The notes beneath the pieces were generated by a model, which did not search any database, was not told where the DNA came from, and was given only the letters and a program-made list of their open reading frames with translations. A DNA stretch of 64,000 bases from Paracamarosporium sp. OC-R06-R3 (Eukaryota > Ascomycota > Dothideomycetes > Pleosporales > Didymosphaeriaceae): positions 154,503-218,502 of the forward strand of contig JACVRA010000086.1 of NCBI GenBank assembly GCA_019828545.1, given 5' to 3'. Positions 34,704-45,617 of this stretch are shown one piece after another. How positions within the stretch are numbered: position 1 is the first letter of the stretch; every line of letters starts with the position of its first letter. The position numbers and the translations under genes were made by a program.

Positions 34704-37700
34704 TTAATCCTCGAGAACACCTAACAACGCATCAAGAGGGTCATCGTCTTCTTCGTCATCGCCACCCGTTCTTTGAGCACCAGACCCAGCGTCTCCACCC
34801 TCGCCGTCGCCATCACTCTCGCTGCCGCTCTCGCTACCGCTACCCACATCGTCACTGCCAAATCCGCTGTCGTCTGCTGAGAAACTGGTTGGCTCCTCGG
34901 CACCCGCGTCGACGTCGTCGCTCATCTCGCTGTCTTCCTCGCCCGTAGTGACACCGCGCCAGCTCTGCTCATCCTCGTTGTCGCCATCATCTTGGTATAG
35001 ATCCTCATCGGCCTCAGTGTCACCATCGCCAATAAATATCGGTCCGCCAATCAGGGGACCGGAGTGCGGTGTTGCATATGCAAATGGCGTTCCCTTGCTG
35101 ACGGCAGCTACGGAACGTTGACTGGGTCGGCTGGTGAGGTCTGACGCAGTACGAGGGAGAGGGGGTGCTACGGAAGAGAAGAAAGGCGACAGTGGCTCGT
35201 GGGAGCGGCGAGGTGTGTTGTTCCAAACAGTGACCTGCACTTCCGTGGCATCTCCATCGGCATCGATGACTGGTCGCGGAGAGGTCGAGCTTGAGATTCT
35301 GCGGCGCTTCATCCGGGGGAGAGAAGCGCTTGGCGTGCGTGAGCTGTGCGGATAGGACGAGTGCTTGACAGGCGAGCTTTCCATTCGACGTTTCGAGGAA
35401 GTCGCGTTGACTGGCTCCAACACTGATGCAGAGACCGTGCGTTGGCGAGCATGTAGTGGACGCCGAGGATGGTTCTCGCTCAACGGGGAGATTGGCTGTG
35501 GCATGGGGTTTTTGAGGATGGACATGGGCGTGATCGATCGTCGCCAGCTGCGATCGGCGGGCCGCATTGATAGCTCGATAGAGTGATAACTGCCGAAGGA
35601 CGAGTTGACGCTGAGCGGTGGTGCATCATATGCCTCGAAAAAGGACCAGCAAGCTTCTTTTGCATCCGCCTCCTCGACTTGTGGCTGGCACTGGTTATCG
35701 TTGCCTTCTGTCTGAACGTCCGCTTTAGGTCGATATCGCGGGAGTTCGCGTAGCTCTTGCCATGTCCAAGAGCTCCCGATTTGATCTTGGGATTGCAGAT
35801 ATGCTTCGCGCTGGGTTACGTAGAGTCGCTTTTTGCCGCCGGTCACGTGCATTATGACATCTGAAGCCAGGAATTGCGCGGACCACAGAGCGGCGCTCGA
35901 CATCTCCGCTGGTGTGAGGAAGTGTAGTTTAGAGTCATGGCGGACCTTGCGAAGCGGGATGAACGAAGCGCGTAGGCCGGGGTAAGACTTCACCGTATGC
36001 TCATCATCCTCATCGGTGTATTTAAGATGCTCCAGCATGTCTTTGAAGGCGTGCGAAAGTGTTGCTTGAATGTCTCTCGCGCTAGCACTTCGGAACATGA
36101 CGTCTTTGACAAATCCTCTGCTTTTTAGTCTCTTGTAGACTAGGTTGGTGCTCTTGCATGCCTTGGGCGACAACCATTCGTCTGTCAGACCTGAAGCCCA
36201 ATCACTGATAGCTTGGCTGGACCAACCACTTTCCGTGTCGCTGAACGGATGTGAACTTCGCGACGAATACCTCGTACCTGGAAATGGCGAGGAGTCAGTT
36301 TCCCGAAGATTTGACGAGGCACCTGAATGCCCACGCGTGGAGCTTCGTGCTTGTGTCCACTCCTCTGAGTTCTGCGTTGTTGGGTCGGACGGGTTGTGCA
36401 TCGGTTCGTCTGGGGAGAACCAGATACCTCTGAGGTCACGACCCCACGGTAGTAGGACAACCTCGACTTCCCATGGGTTTTCGATGGTGGGCGGCATTGC
36501 GAAGGCTTCGAGGATGTCTAACCGGTCTTTAATGCCACTTATCTGGGTTTCAGTCTGCTTGCGATCCATTGCAGCAAGTATCAAAGCAGACGAAGTAGTG
36601 GACTCAAGAGAGCGGTTTGACTGGAAGGAACCCGACACAGTAGCTATGCGCCGACGGTTGAAAGAAAGACTGCTGTTGTCAGCGTCAATTGTCTGATGGA
36701 GGATATCGTGATCGTCCATTCGGGTTTCCAGATGCAGTAGTCTGCCATCCAAATGGTCATATCTTTCCTGGGCGTCATCGGGATGCACATAATTAAATGA
36801 ACTGTTGCTTTCCAGATGGGACAGCCGATCATTAAGTTCTTTCATGGTATTGGCCACGTTAGGTATGGAATTGAGTAGATTGTACAAGGAGGGAAGATAA
36901 GATACAAGCTTCTGAAGGGACTGCGGAGAGGCTGATTTGAGAAATTTCTGCATATGCTCCTGGGACAGATGTGGGGAGTTGGTGAGCAAAAGTTGAGGTG
37001 AAGGTGCCGATGCCGCGCTGGCTGGCCTATTGTCCGTACCTTGTTGGTTCATTTCCAAGGAAATTTGCATGAGATCCTCTATGGCTCGTTTCCCGTCCCG
37101 AATGACCTGATCGGTTGCAGCTAGATCTGGCGTGTTCCTTATGCTTGGTGTGGCAACTTCGGTTGCACTTTGCACAAAGTCCTCAAGGTTGAATGTGTTC
37201 GGGATGGTATCGCCACTGAGATCCAGGTGGAGGTCTTTGTTGAACTCTAGGATAGCATCTAGAGGCCCTGGAACCGCATTTTCTAACTGGCCCTGCTCAC
37301 CTTGATTCGAGGTGGGTCCGGTAGGAGGCTGGTTGCCCTCAGCGCCAGGCCCATCAAGCGGCTGCCCAATGTCGAGATCGTCTGGTATCGTGGACGCAAC
37401 GGATTGTTGGCGGTCGTGTGAGCGTGTCGACTCGTCTACATTCAACATGGAGAGACCCAGACCTGCAACTGTCTGTCGGGATTGGTTTGCATTATCTCTA
37501 GCAACATTGTTAGCCGCAGGATAACGATCATTTGACATGAGGCAGACCGAGGGAATTCGAGGCAGCCCAGAAGAACTGGTCTGCGACGGAGGATCCCTCC
37601 TGCCGTTGTCGACGCGAGATCCATTGGCTAATGAAGCTTCATTGCGCATGAAAAGTTGTGTTGGTACGGTGCGCGACGTGGGGCTACCCAGCGGCTGGCT

Positions 37701-38039
37701 CACGTCGTGCATCGAATCTGCTTTGTGAAATTCGCACTGGGTTCCCGGATGCGCGTGGCAGCGACCGTCACAGCGAGGCGCTGCTCGCACAGCGGCCACC
37801 GCGACGGAAGGCTTGTGGAAGCAGGCATGATGCCCACAAACACATCGAGTAGAGCGCTGGCTGCCCAAGTAGTGTTTTCTACTCCCTTCATAAACATCTG
37901 CACTGCCAGCATCCCAGAACTGTTCACAACCACATGTGCCGACTACGTCGCGATGACTACAGGGCCCGGTAGGCAGGGGTGGGTTCGAGTAGGATATCGC
38001 GATCGGATGCGCAGAATCGGATAGCCCGAATCCCGCCAT
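34704..38039 (-). CDS. Large protein of unknown function, Cys-rich N-terminus, acidic tail
   Basis: A single exon of 1111 aa; I do not recognise a named family. Residues 27-75 hold a compact Cys/His group (C27, C36, C38, then RCVCGHHACFH at 65-75) that could bind zinc. Residues 85-400 are low-complexity and polar. Around 395-520 are heptad-like segments (NDRLSHLESN; LDGRLLHLETRM; IKDRLDILEAF) suggesting coiled coil. A conserved-looking globular part (about 610-800) contains the segment NPWEVEVVLLPWGRDLRGIWF just before it and SWTWQELRELPRYRP at its end. Then come Ser/Arg/Pro-rich sequence with basic clusters (KRRRISSS), and a strongly acidic tail of about 110 residues. Basic plus acidic low-complexity regions suggest a nuclear protein; that is inference. 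Confidence 0.75.
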   Translation of the reverse strand: MAGFGLSDSAHPIAISYSNPPLPTGPCSHRDVVGTCGCEQFWDAGSADVYEGSRKHYLGSQRSTRCVCGHHACFHKPSVAVAAVRAAPRCDGRCHAHPGTQCEFHKADSMHDVSQPLGSPTSRTVPTQLFMRNEASLANGSRVDNGRRDPPSQTSSSGLPRIPSVCLMSNDRYPAANNVARDNANQSRQTVAGLGLSMLNVDESTRSHDRQQSVASTIPDDLDIGQPLDGPGAEGNQPPTGPTSNQGEQGQLENAVPGPLDAILEFNKDLHLDLSGDTIPNTFNLEDFVQSATEVATPSIRNTPDLAATDQVIRDGKRAIEDLMQISLEMNQQGTDNRPASAASAPSPQLLLTNSPHLSQEHMQKFLKSASPQSLQKLVSYLPSLYNLLNSIPNVANTMKELNDRLSHLESNSSFNYVHPDDAQERYDHLDGRLLHLETRMDDHDILHQTIDADNSSLSFNRRRIATVSGSFQSNRSLESTTSSALILAAMDRKQTETQISGIKDRLDILEAFAMPPTIENPWEVEVVLLPWGRDLRGIWFSPDEPMHNPSDPTTQNSEEWTQARSSTRGHSGASSNLRETDSSPFPGTRYSSRSSHPFSDTESGWSSQAISDWASGLTDEWLSPKACKSTNLVYKRLKSRGFVKDVMFRSASARDIQATLSHAFKDMLEHLKYTDEDDEHTVKSYPGLRASFIPLRKVRHDSKLHFLTPAEMSSAALWSAQFLASDVIMHVTGGKKRLYVTQREAYLQSQDQIGSSWTWQELRELPRYRPKADVQTEGNDNQCQPQVEEADAKEACWSFFEAYDAPPLSVNSSFGSYHSIELSMRPADRSWRRSITPMSILKNPMPQPISPLSENHPRRPLHARQRTVSASVLEPVNATSSKRRMESSPVKHSSYPHSSRTPSASLPRMKRRRISSSTSPRPVIDADGDATEVQVTVWNNTPRRSHEPLSPFFSSVAPPLPRTASDLTSRPSQRSVAAVSKGTPFAYATPHSGPLIGGPIFIGDGDTEADEDLYQDDGDNEDEQSWRGVTTGEEDSEMSDDVDAGAEEPTSFSADDSGFGSDDVGSGSESGSESDGDGEGGDAGSGAQRTGGDDEEDDDPLDALLGVLED

Positions 38040-39590
38040 GGGTGCTGCCTGAAATTGGCATCCCAGGGCTAGACGGCCGATGTCTAATGTTGGGACATTT
38101 CGTAGATCTACAGGGTAGCTTCCACTGGGTCAGCGATTGATGGCGAAACTTTTTGGACGGGCGCATACCGATGGGCGAGCGGGGATAGAAAGGAAGCGAA
38201 CGGCCTCGAGTCGGGCGACGGTGTTTATATACGTCTGAGGCGGGCACAGACGGGCAGGAGGGAGCGTTGGGCGGGGAGCCAGCAGGCAAAGGGCAGCAGA
38301 AGAGGCCGTCGATATCTCTCTCGCGAGCTCGGTGACTCTTCGCGGGCGCGCACGCGTCGAGAAGGGTTAGGCGGCGCTTTGGGGCGCACCCGGGGAAGTG
38401 GGATGGCCGCGCTATCGGCTGGAGGCGGAGCGTGATTGGTTGCCAGGCGACGGGACGGTGTGGGGACCGCGGCAACCCCTGTGCAAGCAAACGGGCCCGC
38501 GAGCTATCCGCGTTACCACCGTCTCACTGATAAACGCCCGCTGCGCCCTCGACAACGCTGCCCCGCCAGCTCACACTTGCCGTCGAGTGAAACATTCCAA
38601 TACTTTCTCCTGCACGTCGCGGGCTCTCTGGCCACTGTGTGTGCCGGACCATGCCCAGGCAGCAGTGCACCCAGATTGCGTGACGGCCGTGACAAGTCAC
38701 AGGTTGCTCTGCTGGATGCGCGCCGCCGCTAATTGGCCGTGGTCGAGGGACGTCCCGCAGCTGCAGCTGCAGCCATGGATCGGGTGGTGCGGCATTTAGA
38801 CGTGGGCGAGTACAAGGCGAAGCTACCGCGTGTCCAGGCCTCGTCAGCCGTATACAGCTTGCTTTTTCGGGACCACCATTGCCTGCTGCCTGAGGCATGA
38901 TTGCCTTGATAGGTCCAACGGTGGAGACGGCGAGAGCCTGATAGGTGGAAGGACGAAACGCAGAGCTAGAAATTTCGACATGTGTAACAGGTAGGCGCGA
39001 GATTGACCATCCTGTGCGGTTGTGTGGCATCCTGGAAATGTATTCTGCATCTTGAGATGACTCGGACGAAAGGAAAAAAAAAGAAACATAGCAGTGCGAA
39101 TGCTGAAGTGAGAAAACAGGATTTGAGCAGATGAGCGGAGCGGTTACGTGCGAAGAGACGGAAGGTTGTACGACTCAAGATATCAACAGGAAAGGGCGAC
39201 GCCGTACCTTCCTCCATCAGCAATAACATCACGTGCCATGACCCATCTATAGTGCCAGAACAGGTGCTTCTTGAAGCTCACATATCTCGAACCCTTAAAG
39301 AGCTAAAAACATGAGAGCAGCCTGATCGTGAGTTCAAAGAAGAGCCCAAACGCAAGCATTGCTCGAATGAACAAGAACCCCCATGGCTATACGGAGCCGC
39401 CAACGGGACGCTGAAAATCCGGAATGGCACAACCACACGTCTCATCACAGTGACACAAAGCCGCCCATCTCCCCCCTCACCATGCATCTCCATGCACATC
39501 TATCCCAACCAAACCCCAACCTCCCAGCTCCCTCGCCACCCACCCACCACCGTCTATCCCAACCGCCTCACCAACCCACCCCATCCCACA
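38040..39590. other. About 1.5 kb intergenic DNA, GC-rich on the left
   Basis: The left part (38200-38780) is GC- and CpG-rich, giving long but overlapping open frames on both strands, none with recognisable protein features. It holds the promoter of the 1111-aa gene. The right end before 39591 is a C-rich leader of the zinc-finger gene. Confidence 0.5.
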
Positions 39591-40145
39591 ATGCCCTCTC
39601 TCTCCTGCCCCACCTGCACGAAGCCCTTCGCCACCCCCTCAGCCCTCCAAGCCCACCTAGGCACCCAAACCCCAACGACCACCAAACGACACACCTGCAC
39701 CAAATGCGACCAATGGTACTGCAGCATCGATAGCCTCGTCCGCCACCAGACGAGCAACCCTCACAAACGTATACACAACTGCAGCGCCTGCGGCAAGCGT
39801 TTCAGCGCCATGAAACCGTTCGCCCAGCACGTGCGCCAATGCTCGTCGCTGGACACGCCTGGCATGCAAGAGGTAGTATGATGCGTACTACGTGCGTAGT
39901 GAATGAGTTGCTGATGGTGTGGCAAGCCTCCTCCTCCTCTTCCTCTTCCTCCTCCAGGCGCGAAGAAACGGGCTAAGAAGACGAAGACGAAGACGAAGAC
40001 GAAGACAGATAGACAGTATACGTATATTGGCGAACGGCCTGCGGTTAACGCTTTCGTGGATGAGGACCTGGATTGGACGCTGTGCGATAAGGATTGTGGG
40101 TGGTGTGGACATTGCTTGGGTGAATACGATGGTGATGATTTCTGA
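39591..40145 (+). CDS. Small C2H2 zinc-finger protein with acidic Cys-containing second exon
   Basis: Exon 1 (39591-39875) codes three zinc fingers: CPTCTKPF..., CTKCDQWYCSIDSLVRH... and CSACGKRF...HVRQC, the last ending in Cys. Read alone it stops four codons after the likely donor. A second exon can be supported: after a GTATGA donor and a long CCT/CTT pyrimidine tract, the same reading frame is open from 39966 to a stop at 40145 and codes (KT)n-rich basic sequence, YIGERPAVNAFVDEDLDW and a CDKDCGWCGHC group with an acidic end. The best AG (39957) is out of phase; the in-phase AG at 39965 is used here, giving 154 aa. Single or few C2H2 fingers with short basic linkers suggest nucleic-acid binding. 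Role unknown. Confidence 0.6.
39931..40006 (+). repeat. Pyrimidine tract followed by (GAAGAC)n microsatellite
   Basis: A CCT/CTT tract (about 39927-39955) ends at CCAG and is followed within 25 bp by five tandem GAAGAC-type hexamers (about 39978-40006). The first looks like the 3' end of an intron; the second codes the Lys-Thr repeats of the zinc-finger protein's second exon. Confidence 0.6.
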
Positions 40146-40400
40146 TGTCAGCTGGATTGGTAGAGAGGCGACAGTAATGATGAATTTGCTGTACTGTTGG
40201 ATTCGACGAGAATCAAGTCCTTTCTGCATTTACTAAAGCCTCACGGGGGACGGTACGTCGAGACTAGAAGATGTAAACAAGAAGTAGCGAGAACGGTCAT
40301 CAGAGTGGCAACGCGGAAGAAATTGACAGGCTTAACGATCGAAAGAACGCGTGACAAAACTCTATCGCTCTATAAACATGTGCTCAGCGTGCATTCCCAA

Positions 40401-42161
40401 TCATGCCAACTTCAACCCGTACTCCTCAGGCCTGAACCATTCCCTCAGCAGATCAGCCTGGATCTCGTTTGCACCCGCCTTCGCTTCCTCGCTGCTCTTT
40501 CCCACGCACTCAATGTACATCTTGATCTTGGGCTCTGTACCCGAGCCTCGCACTGTGAAGCGAGCTCCATCGTCAAGCTCGCACGTGATCATCTGCGCTG
40601 TCTTGTCCACGGGGAGATCTGGCGTGTGATCTTCGCTCTTGGAATCATAGCCCACGGTTAGATCTCTCCAGCGTGTGATCTTGCGAGAGCCGAGCTGTGT
40701 GGGATGCGGGGTGCCAAGAGCACGGATGGCAGTGAAAACTGTCGTCGTAGTCGCTGGTGAGGGCGAGACGAGGTATGTGTTTGCGTCTTCGAAGTATCCA
40801 ACGTGCTGGTATAGCTTCTGTAGTTGGGCGTACGGCGTGAGGCCTTGGCTTGCCCAGTGCGATGCCGCGGTTAGGAAGACAGCGGCGGCGCTAATCGAGT
40901 CTTTGTCGTGGACGGTCTGTGGAATCATGTATCCAAGGGCTTCCTCGAAAGCAAAAACCACTTTATATCCCTGCTTCTCAAGATCGCGGGCAACGTTGCC
41001 GAGCCATTTGAATCCGGTGAGCGTCTCGGTGAAGTGGAAGCCTTCCTTCTGAGCAAGAGCGTGTAGCATCCGCGAGCTCACAGTGGAAGCCAACATCGCT
41101 AGTTTCTCACGGGGTTCTGATTTGGGATACCTCTCGAAAAGGTATGAGGCGAGAAGTATGCCGAGCTGATTGCCCGTGAAAATGTGCCACTTCCCGTCCA
41201 CCTTCTCTGCTGCAGCTAGGCGGTCTGCATCTGGGTCGCTGGCTAGGATGAGCGATATCGACGACGCATCCGCTGTTTCCATTGCCAGGTCGAGTGCGCC
41301 CTTTTCCTCTGGATTTGGGAACTTTACGGTCGGGAAGTCAGGATCGGGCTCTGCTTGTGCTTCTACGACTACCATCTGCGAGGCTATTCCGAGGTCCGTT
41401 ACACACTGTTTCATTGCTCGCAGACCGACACCGTGCATTGGCGTATAGACAAACCTGAGGTTCGGGTCCATCTCGAAAGGTTCGTCATCCGGATGCGCAG
41501 CGCACTTGATTGCCTTCTGGTACCGGTCGCGCACAAGGCCTAGTGAGCCCTCGACTAAGAGGCATGGTTCATCAGCTACTGAAGTATCCCAGCTGAGCGG
41601 CTTCAGATTCTCCAGAATAGCATTTGCGATGCCAGCATCGTGAGGAGGGATTATTTGGCATCCGTTGGACCAATACACCTTGTAACCGTTGTCGCGAGCA
41701 GGATTGTGGCTCGCTGTCACCATGACACCAGCCGCAGCGCCCAACTCCCGCACCCCAAACGGCACGAGAGGGGTATGAGTTGGGGTCTCATACCACCAAA
41801 CCTTGATTCCTTTTGCAACGAAGGCGGCCGCTGCCAGTGTAGCAAACTTCTCGGAGTTGTGACGCGCATCTCTTCCGATCACAACTCCCCTTGTCTTGAC
41901 GTTCTTTTCAGTTTCCAGCAGGTATGCTGCCAGCCCTTGTGAGGCTTGGATGACGGTAAGCGAGTTCATGCATGCGAAGCCTGCTTGCATCGGCCCTCGC
42001 AGGCCTGCAGTGCCGAAAGCTATGCGTGGGCGCAGACGGCGCTCCAGTTCTGAGCCATCGCCTTGCACAAGGAGTTTGTATATCTCGTCGGTGGTAGCTT
42101 TGTCCTTGTCCAGGCGCAGCCATTCCTCTGCTAGCTCTTTCAAGTCGGGTGATAGCCCCAT
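40401..42161 (-). CDS. Phosphoribomutase/phosphoglucomutase (PGM3/Prm15-type)
   Basis: Interconverts ribose-1- and ribose-5-phosphate (and glucose-1/6-phosphate) through a phosphoserine; cytosolic. A single exon of 586 aa. Four alpha-D-phosphohexomutase motifs are seen: catalytic Ser151 in TASHNPARDNGYKVYW, metal loop DPDADR (309-314), sugar-binding FEEALGY, and phosphate-binding RGSGTEPKIK near the end. The longer PGM2/Prm15-type architecture (about 590 aa with the N-terminal RIAFGTAGLRGPM) fits better than the 560-aa Pgm1/Pgm2 glucose type. The start MGLSPDLKELAEEWLRLD was chosen; the frame is open 44 codons further upstream, but that part is not family-like. Convergent with the zinc-finger gene and divergent from the desaturase. 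Confidence 0.92.
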   Translation of the reverse strand: MGLSPDLKELAEEWLRLDKDKATTDEIYKLLVQGDGSELERRLRPRIAFGTAGLRGPMQAGFACMNSLTVIQASQGLAAYLLETEKNVKTRGVVIGRDARHNSEKFATLAAAAFVAKGIKVWWYETPTHTPLVPFGVRELGAAAGVMVTASHNPARDNGYKVYWSNGCQIIPPHDAGIANAILENLKPLSWDTSVADEPCLLVEGSLGLVRDRYQKAIKCAAHPDDEPFEMDPNLRFVYTPMHGVGLRAMKQCVTDLGIASQMVVVEAQAEPDPDFPTVKFPNPEEKGALDLAMETADASSISLILASDPDADRLAAAEKVDGKWHIFTGNQLGILLASYLFERYPKSEPREKLAMLASTVSSRMLHALAQKEGFHFTETLTGFKWLGNVARDLEKQGYKVVFAFEEALGYMIPQTVHDKDSISAAAVFLTAASHWASQGLTPYAQLQKLYQHVGYFEDANTYLVSPSPATTTTVFTAIRALGTPHPTQLGSRKITRWRDLTVGYDSKSEDHTPDLPVDKTAQMITCELDDGARFTVRGSGTEPKIKMYIECVGKSSEEAKAGANEIQADLLREWFRPEEYGLKLA

Positions 42162-42779
42162 GCTTGTTGCACTTGGTCGATGGTTTGGTGATAAAATGCA
42201 AAAAGGCAATGTCTCGATTGCGGGGGGTTGGATTTCTTTGTTATATTTGAAGTTGACACAGGTGCGCGAGCTTGGTAATGTTGCGTCACGCAACCGTGCT
42301 GTGAGCCAGACAGAATCTTGCAGGGCGAGTGACTGGTTGGCAATCGGTTATCTCTCGGATCGGAAAGCACCGCCACGCCAGATATTCTGATCTGGCAGTT
42401 GCCACCGGGACGTGAATAATCGAACCTCCTAGACGTTTGTATGATAGCGGCGACAATACTGTAAACTGATTGCAACGGTCCTCGGTAAAACTTGCTGCTA
42501 GACGAACAGTGGTTCACACGTGGGGCAGCCCTGACTTGAGAGCCCTCGGCTGGCCCAAGCTTCCTACCGTGGGATGACCTGGAACACTGACACCGCCTCC
42601 GCCCGGACTCCACAAAAGCGTACAGATTCGCAACCGTTGCCTGATATGTACAAGCGATGAGCTGATAACCTTTCTACTTCGGTCCTCCTCGACGAGAGCT
42701 TACACCTCCTTCGCACACACAACCTCAATTTTACACGGACGCTACGTCGATACACGGTCGCTACACGGTGCCAGCAAAC
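42162..42779. promoter_or_regulatory. Bidirectional promoter region, mutase / desaturase
   Basis: 618 bp between divergent start codons with no gene of its own. The stretch just before the desaturase start (about 42695-42779) is pyrimidine-rich with repeated CTACAC/TACACGG words, a leader-like feature. Confidence 0.45.
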
Positions 42780-44529
42780 ATGGACGCGCAGACACAGCGG
42801 AAGACGCGGATACTCAGCCGGCGCGAGATTGAGGCTCTGATCGCTGAGGGACGCCAGATCGTAATTGTGGACAACAAGGTGTTGAAGGTGGACGCATGGC
42901 TGCCATATCACCCAGGTGGTGACAAGGCTATGAGGCACATGGTGGGCCGCGATGCCACCGACGAGGTTCAGCAGTATGTTCATGCCGTCACAGCTTGGCT
43001 GTCGCTGACATTTGCACCGCAGATTTCACTCCGCACAAACGCTCGAGCTCACAACTCGCTACCAAATCGGTCGTATCGAAGGACGCTGGCTCAACTTCGT
43101 GCCGCCGATACAAGGAGGAAAGTTCAGGACACGGGAAGAGCTCGATAAGATATCAGAGGCAGAGTACTTGGAATCCTCCTGCTCCGAGCAGGAATCCGTC
43201 AGCACAGCATCTTCGGCAGCGCAGAGCCCAATCTTTGAACCGGCTGATCAGCCCGCCGCCTCCCTTCGCAAGCGAAACGTTACCAATGTCCCTCGATCGC
43301 CTTCATCTTCGTCCATTTCTTCGATAGAAATAGAGCAGCCTTCTGTACCTACCAAGATGTCTGTGCTTGATGCGCGGACACAAGAAGAATTGGATTTCGA
43401 TAAAGCGAAATATCCCTCGTTAGATCCGGAAACCCAGGACACCATCGCTCGCAAATACCGACAACTTGAGGACCGCATTAAAGCGGAAGGCCTGTACCAA
43501 TGCAACTACTGGTCTGGATACGGTGTCGAGTGTATCCGCTACGCAATTGCCCTCGTTTTGTTCGTCGTGTGTTTGCGGACTGAATGGTATATCACCGCTG
43601 CCTTCCCCCTCGGCTTTTTGTGGCATCAGCTTGCGTTCGTCGTTCACGATTCCGCTCACATGGGCGTTACTCACGACTTCTACGTGGATTCTGTGCTCGC
43701 TATGTTCATCGCCAACTACTGCGGCGGCTTAAGTGCATGTTGGTGGAAACAAAACCATAACGTACATCACCTTGTCACGAACTCGCCCGAACACGACCCC
43801 GATATTGAATATCTCCCGTTCTTTGCTATCACACACCGATTCTTTGAAAACCTCAGCTCCTCCTACTACGAATTTACCATGAAATACGACGCCATCGCCA
43901 GGTTCATGGTCCTGTATCAGCACTTTACGTACTACCCGATCATGATGGTTGCGCGCTTCAACTTGTACAGGCTAGGCTGGACCTACATTCTGCTCAACCA
44001 AGGTCCCAAGAAAGGCCAGGCTTGGTGGTTCCGCTACTTCGAACTAGTTGGCCAGGTCTTCTTTTGGACCTGGTACGGATACGGTATTGTGTACAAGACT
44101 ATCCCCGGAGGCTGGAACCGCTTCCTTTTTGTCTTGATCAGCCACGCCATCACAGCGCCCTTGCATATTCAAATCACACTTTCCCATTTCGCCATGAGCA
44201 CTTCGGATATGGGCGTTACGGAGTCTTTCCCCCAGAAGATGCTGAGGACTAGCATGGACGTGGACTGCCCTCAGTGGCTCGACTTCTTCCATGGCGGCCT
44301 CCAGTTCCAAGCTATCCATCACCTGTACCCCAGAATTCCGCGCCACAATCTGCGCCGGACACAAAAGTTGGTTCAGGAATTTTGTAACGAGGTGGATATA
44401 CCCTACGCATTGTATGGATTCGTGGACGGCAACAAAGCCGTCATCGGGAAGATGGCTGATGTGGCGAGGCAAGCCGCTATTCTTGCCGAATGCCAACGCA
44501 CTATTGTGACTGGAGAGATCGGACATTGA
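42780..44529 (+). CDS. Delta-8 sphingolipid desaturase (cytochrome b5 fusion)
   Basis: A front-end desaturase that puts the delta-8 double bond into the long-chain base of ceramides before C9 methylation and glucosylation; an ER membrane protein. Exons 42780-42973 and 43023-44529 (49 bp intron) give 566 aa. The N-terminal cytochrome b5 domain has the haem motif HPGG (44-47). After a Ser-rich linker (about 110-175) comes the desaturase with the three histidine boxes: HDSAH (273-277), HNVHH (310-314) and the front-end type QAIHH in FQAIHHLYPRIPRHN. Several membrane spans are visible. The Gln in the third box and the b5 fusion separate it from delta-9/12 enzymes; delta-8 rather than delta-5/6 is inferred from fungal context. 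Confidence 0.9.
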
Positions 44530-45086
44530 TGTGGCTGGACAGGCTGGGCAATGAAGAGATGTTAACATCTACACGGCGCAGGGAGTCTATTGTTGGGTAT
44601 CCAGAAACGATCTATAACGAAATAAAAATTGTTAAACTAGGGATGATGCGATACTTGTCTACAACTGACTGCAACTTTTCTTGATGCATGCAACACTATG
44701 TTAATATTGGCAGGTCAGATAGTCCTGCGACTTGACACAAATGCTAAGGTACGCCCTCCCTATTTTCGGATGACCTTTATTCCTGTGAAGATGATGCCTG
44801 TCCAACCATTGCGTAAGCTAGAAAGTCTACTTCCAGAATAACCTGCGTGAAGATAATGCGTAGGGAAATCCAGGCCATTCAATGCTCACCGTAACGATAT
44901 CCAACATAGACAGCTTCAGCTTCACAACTACACATTCTTCCCCTCAACGTGATTCCCAACACACTTCACCAACACCCTCCACAATAATCACCATACACAC
45001 CTTAGTATCTTCCCCTCCAAACTCTACTCCCATTACCGAACACTCTCTCCACTATTTCCAACAAACCTAGCTATACCATCTTCAAA
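44530..45086. other. Intergenic, no gene recognised
   Basis: About 560 bp. The right half (44880-45086) is A/C-rich on the + strand with long CACACAC/CTCC-like stretches, typical of a fungal leader for the next frame. Confidence 0.45.
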
Positions 45087-45617
45087 ATGCAACTACAACC
45101 ACACCCCAAACCCCCAATATCCCTCTGCCTCTTCGCCCTCCGCCACACCCACACATTCTCCCACCCATCTCCTTTCCCCAACCTCCTCCACAGCACTACA
45201 AACCCCTCCCATCGCGCTCTAGAATCCACGATGTTCTCCCTCCTTCATCGTGGCTTCTCCCCCGCAGACATAGCAAAGTTTCTCCAATACACGCGTGCGT
45301 CACGCGGTATAACGCATCTGCGTGATGGGCTCAGGGCTTTCTATGTTGCGGGGATGCTTGATGAGAGAGGGGTGGGGGATTGGCTGGAGTGGAGAATAGC
45401 GAAGTGGCCGAGGTGGCCGGCGGGTTGGGAGAAGGAGATGTTGGGGGGAAGGGGAGTTGAGGAGGTGGCGTGGGTGGTGCATGAGGTCGGGGTAGGGGAT
45501 GGAAGGGATGGAAAGAGGGGGGAGGGAGAAGGAGAGGGGAATCAGGTGTGTCATCATGGGTTCAAGACTGGTGGGAACGGGAGAAGATTGAGGGATAGGC
45601 TAAGGAGGGTAGTCTAA
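45087..45617 (+). CDS. Hypothetical protein, 176 aa
   Basis: A single exon; I do not recognise it. The segment from about residue 48 (STMFSLLHRGFSPADIAKFL) to 125 is protein-like: it has helical amphipathic character and the words ASRGITHLRDGLRAFYVAGML and RIAKWPRWPAGWEKEM. The first 45 residues are Pro/His-rich and the last 45 Gly/Glu/Arg-rich, so these ends may be poorly conserved. The ATG follows an A/C-rich leader. It could be a small lineage-specific gene. GC content at third positions rises sharply in the second half. Confidence 0.42.
   Translation: MQLQPHPKPPISLCLFALRHTHTFSHPSPFPNLLHSTTNPSHRALESTMFSLLHRGFSPADIAKFLQYTRASRGITHLRDGLRAFYVAGMLDERGVGDWLEWRIAKWPRWPAGWEKEMLGGRGVEEVAWVVHEVGVGDGRDGKRGEGEGEGNQVCHHGFKTGGNGRRLRDRLRRVV

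Noticed and set aside
36145..36696. 183-codon open frame on the + strand
   Set aside because: Lies wholly antisense inside the 1111-aa gene; no protein features; a frame shadow.
38524..39030. 168-codon open frame on the - strand in GC-rich intergenic DNA
   Set aside because: Overlaps equally long + strand frames, no domain, no splice support; GC content alone explains it.
42162..42293. In-frame N-terminal extension of the phosphomutase
   Set aside because: The extra 44 codons do not look like the family; the later ATG gives the usual N-terminus.
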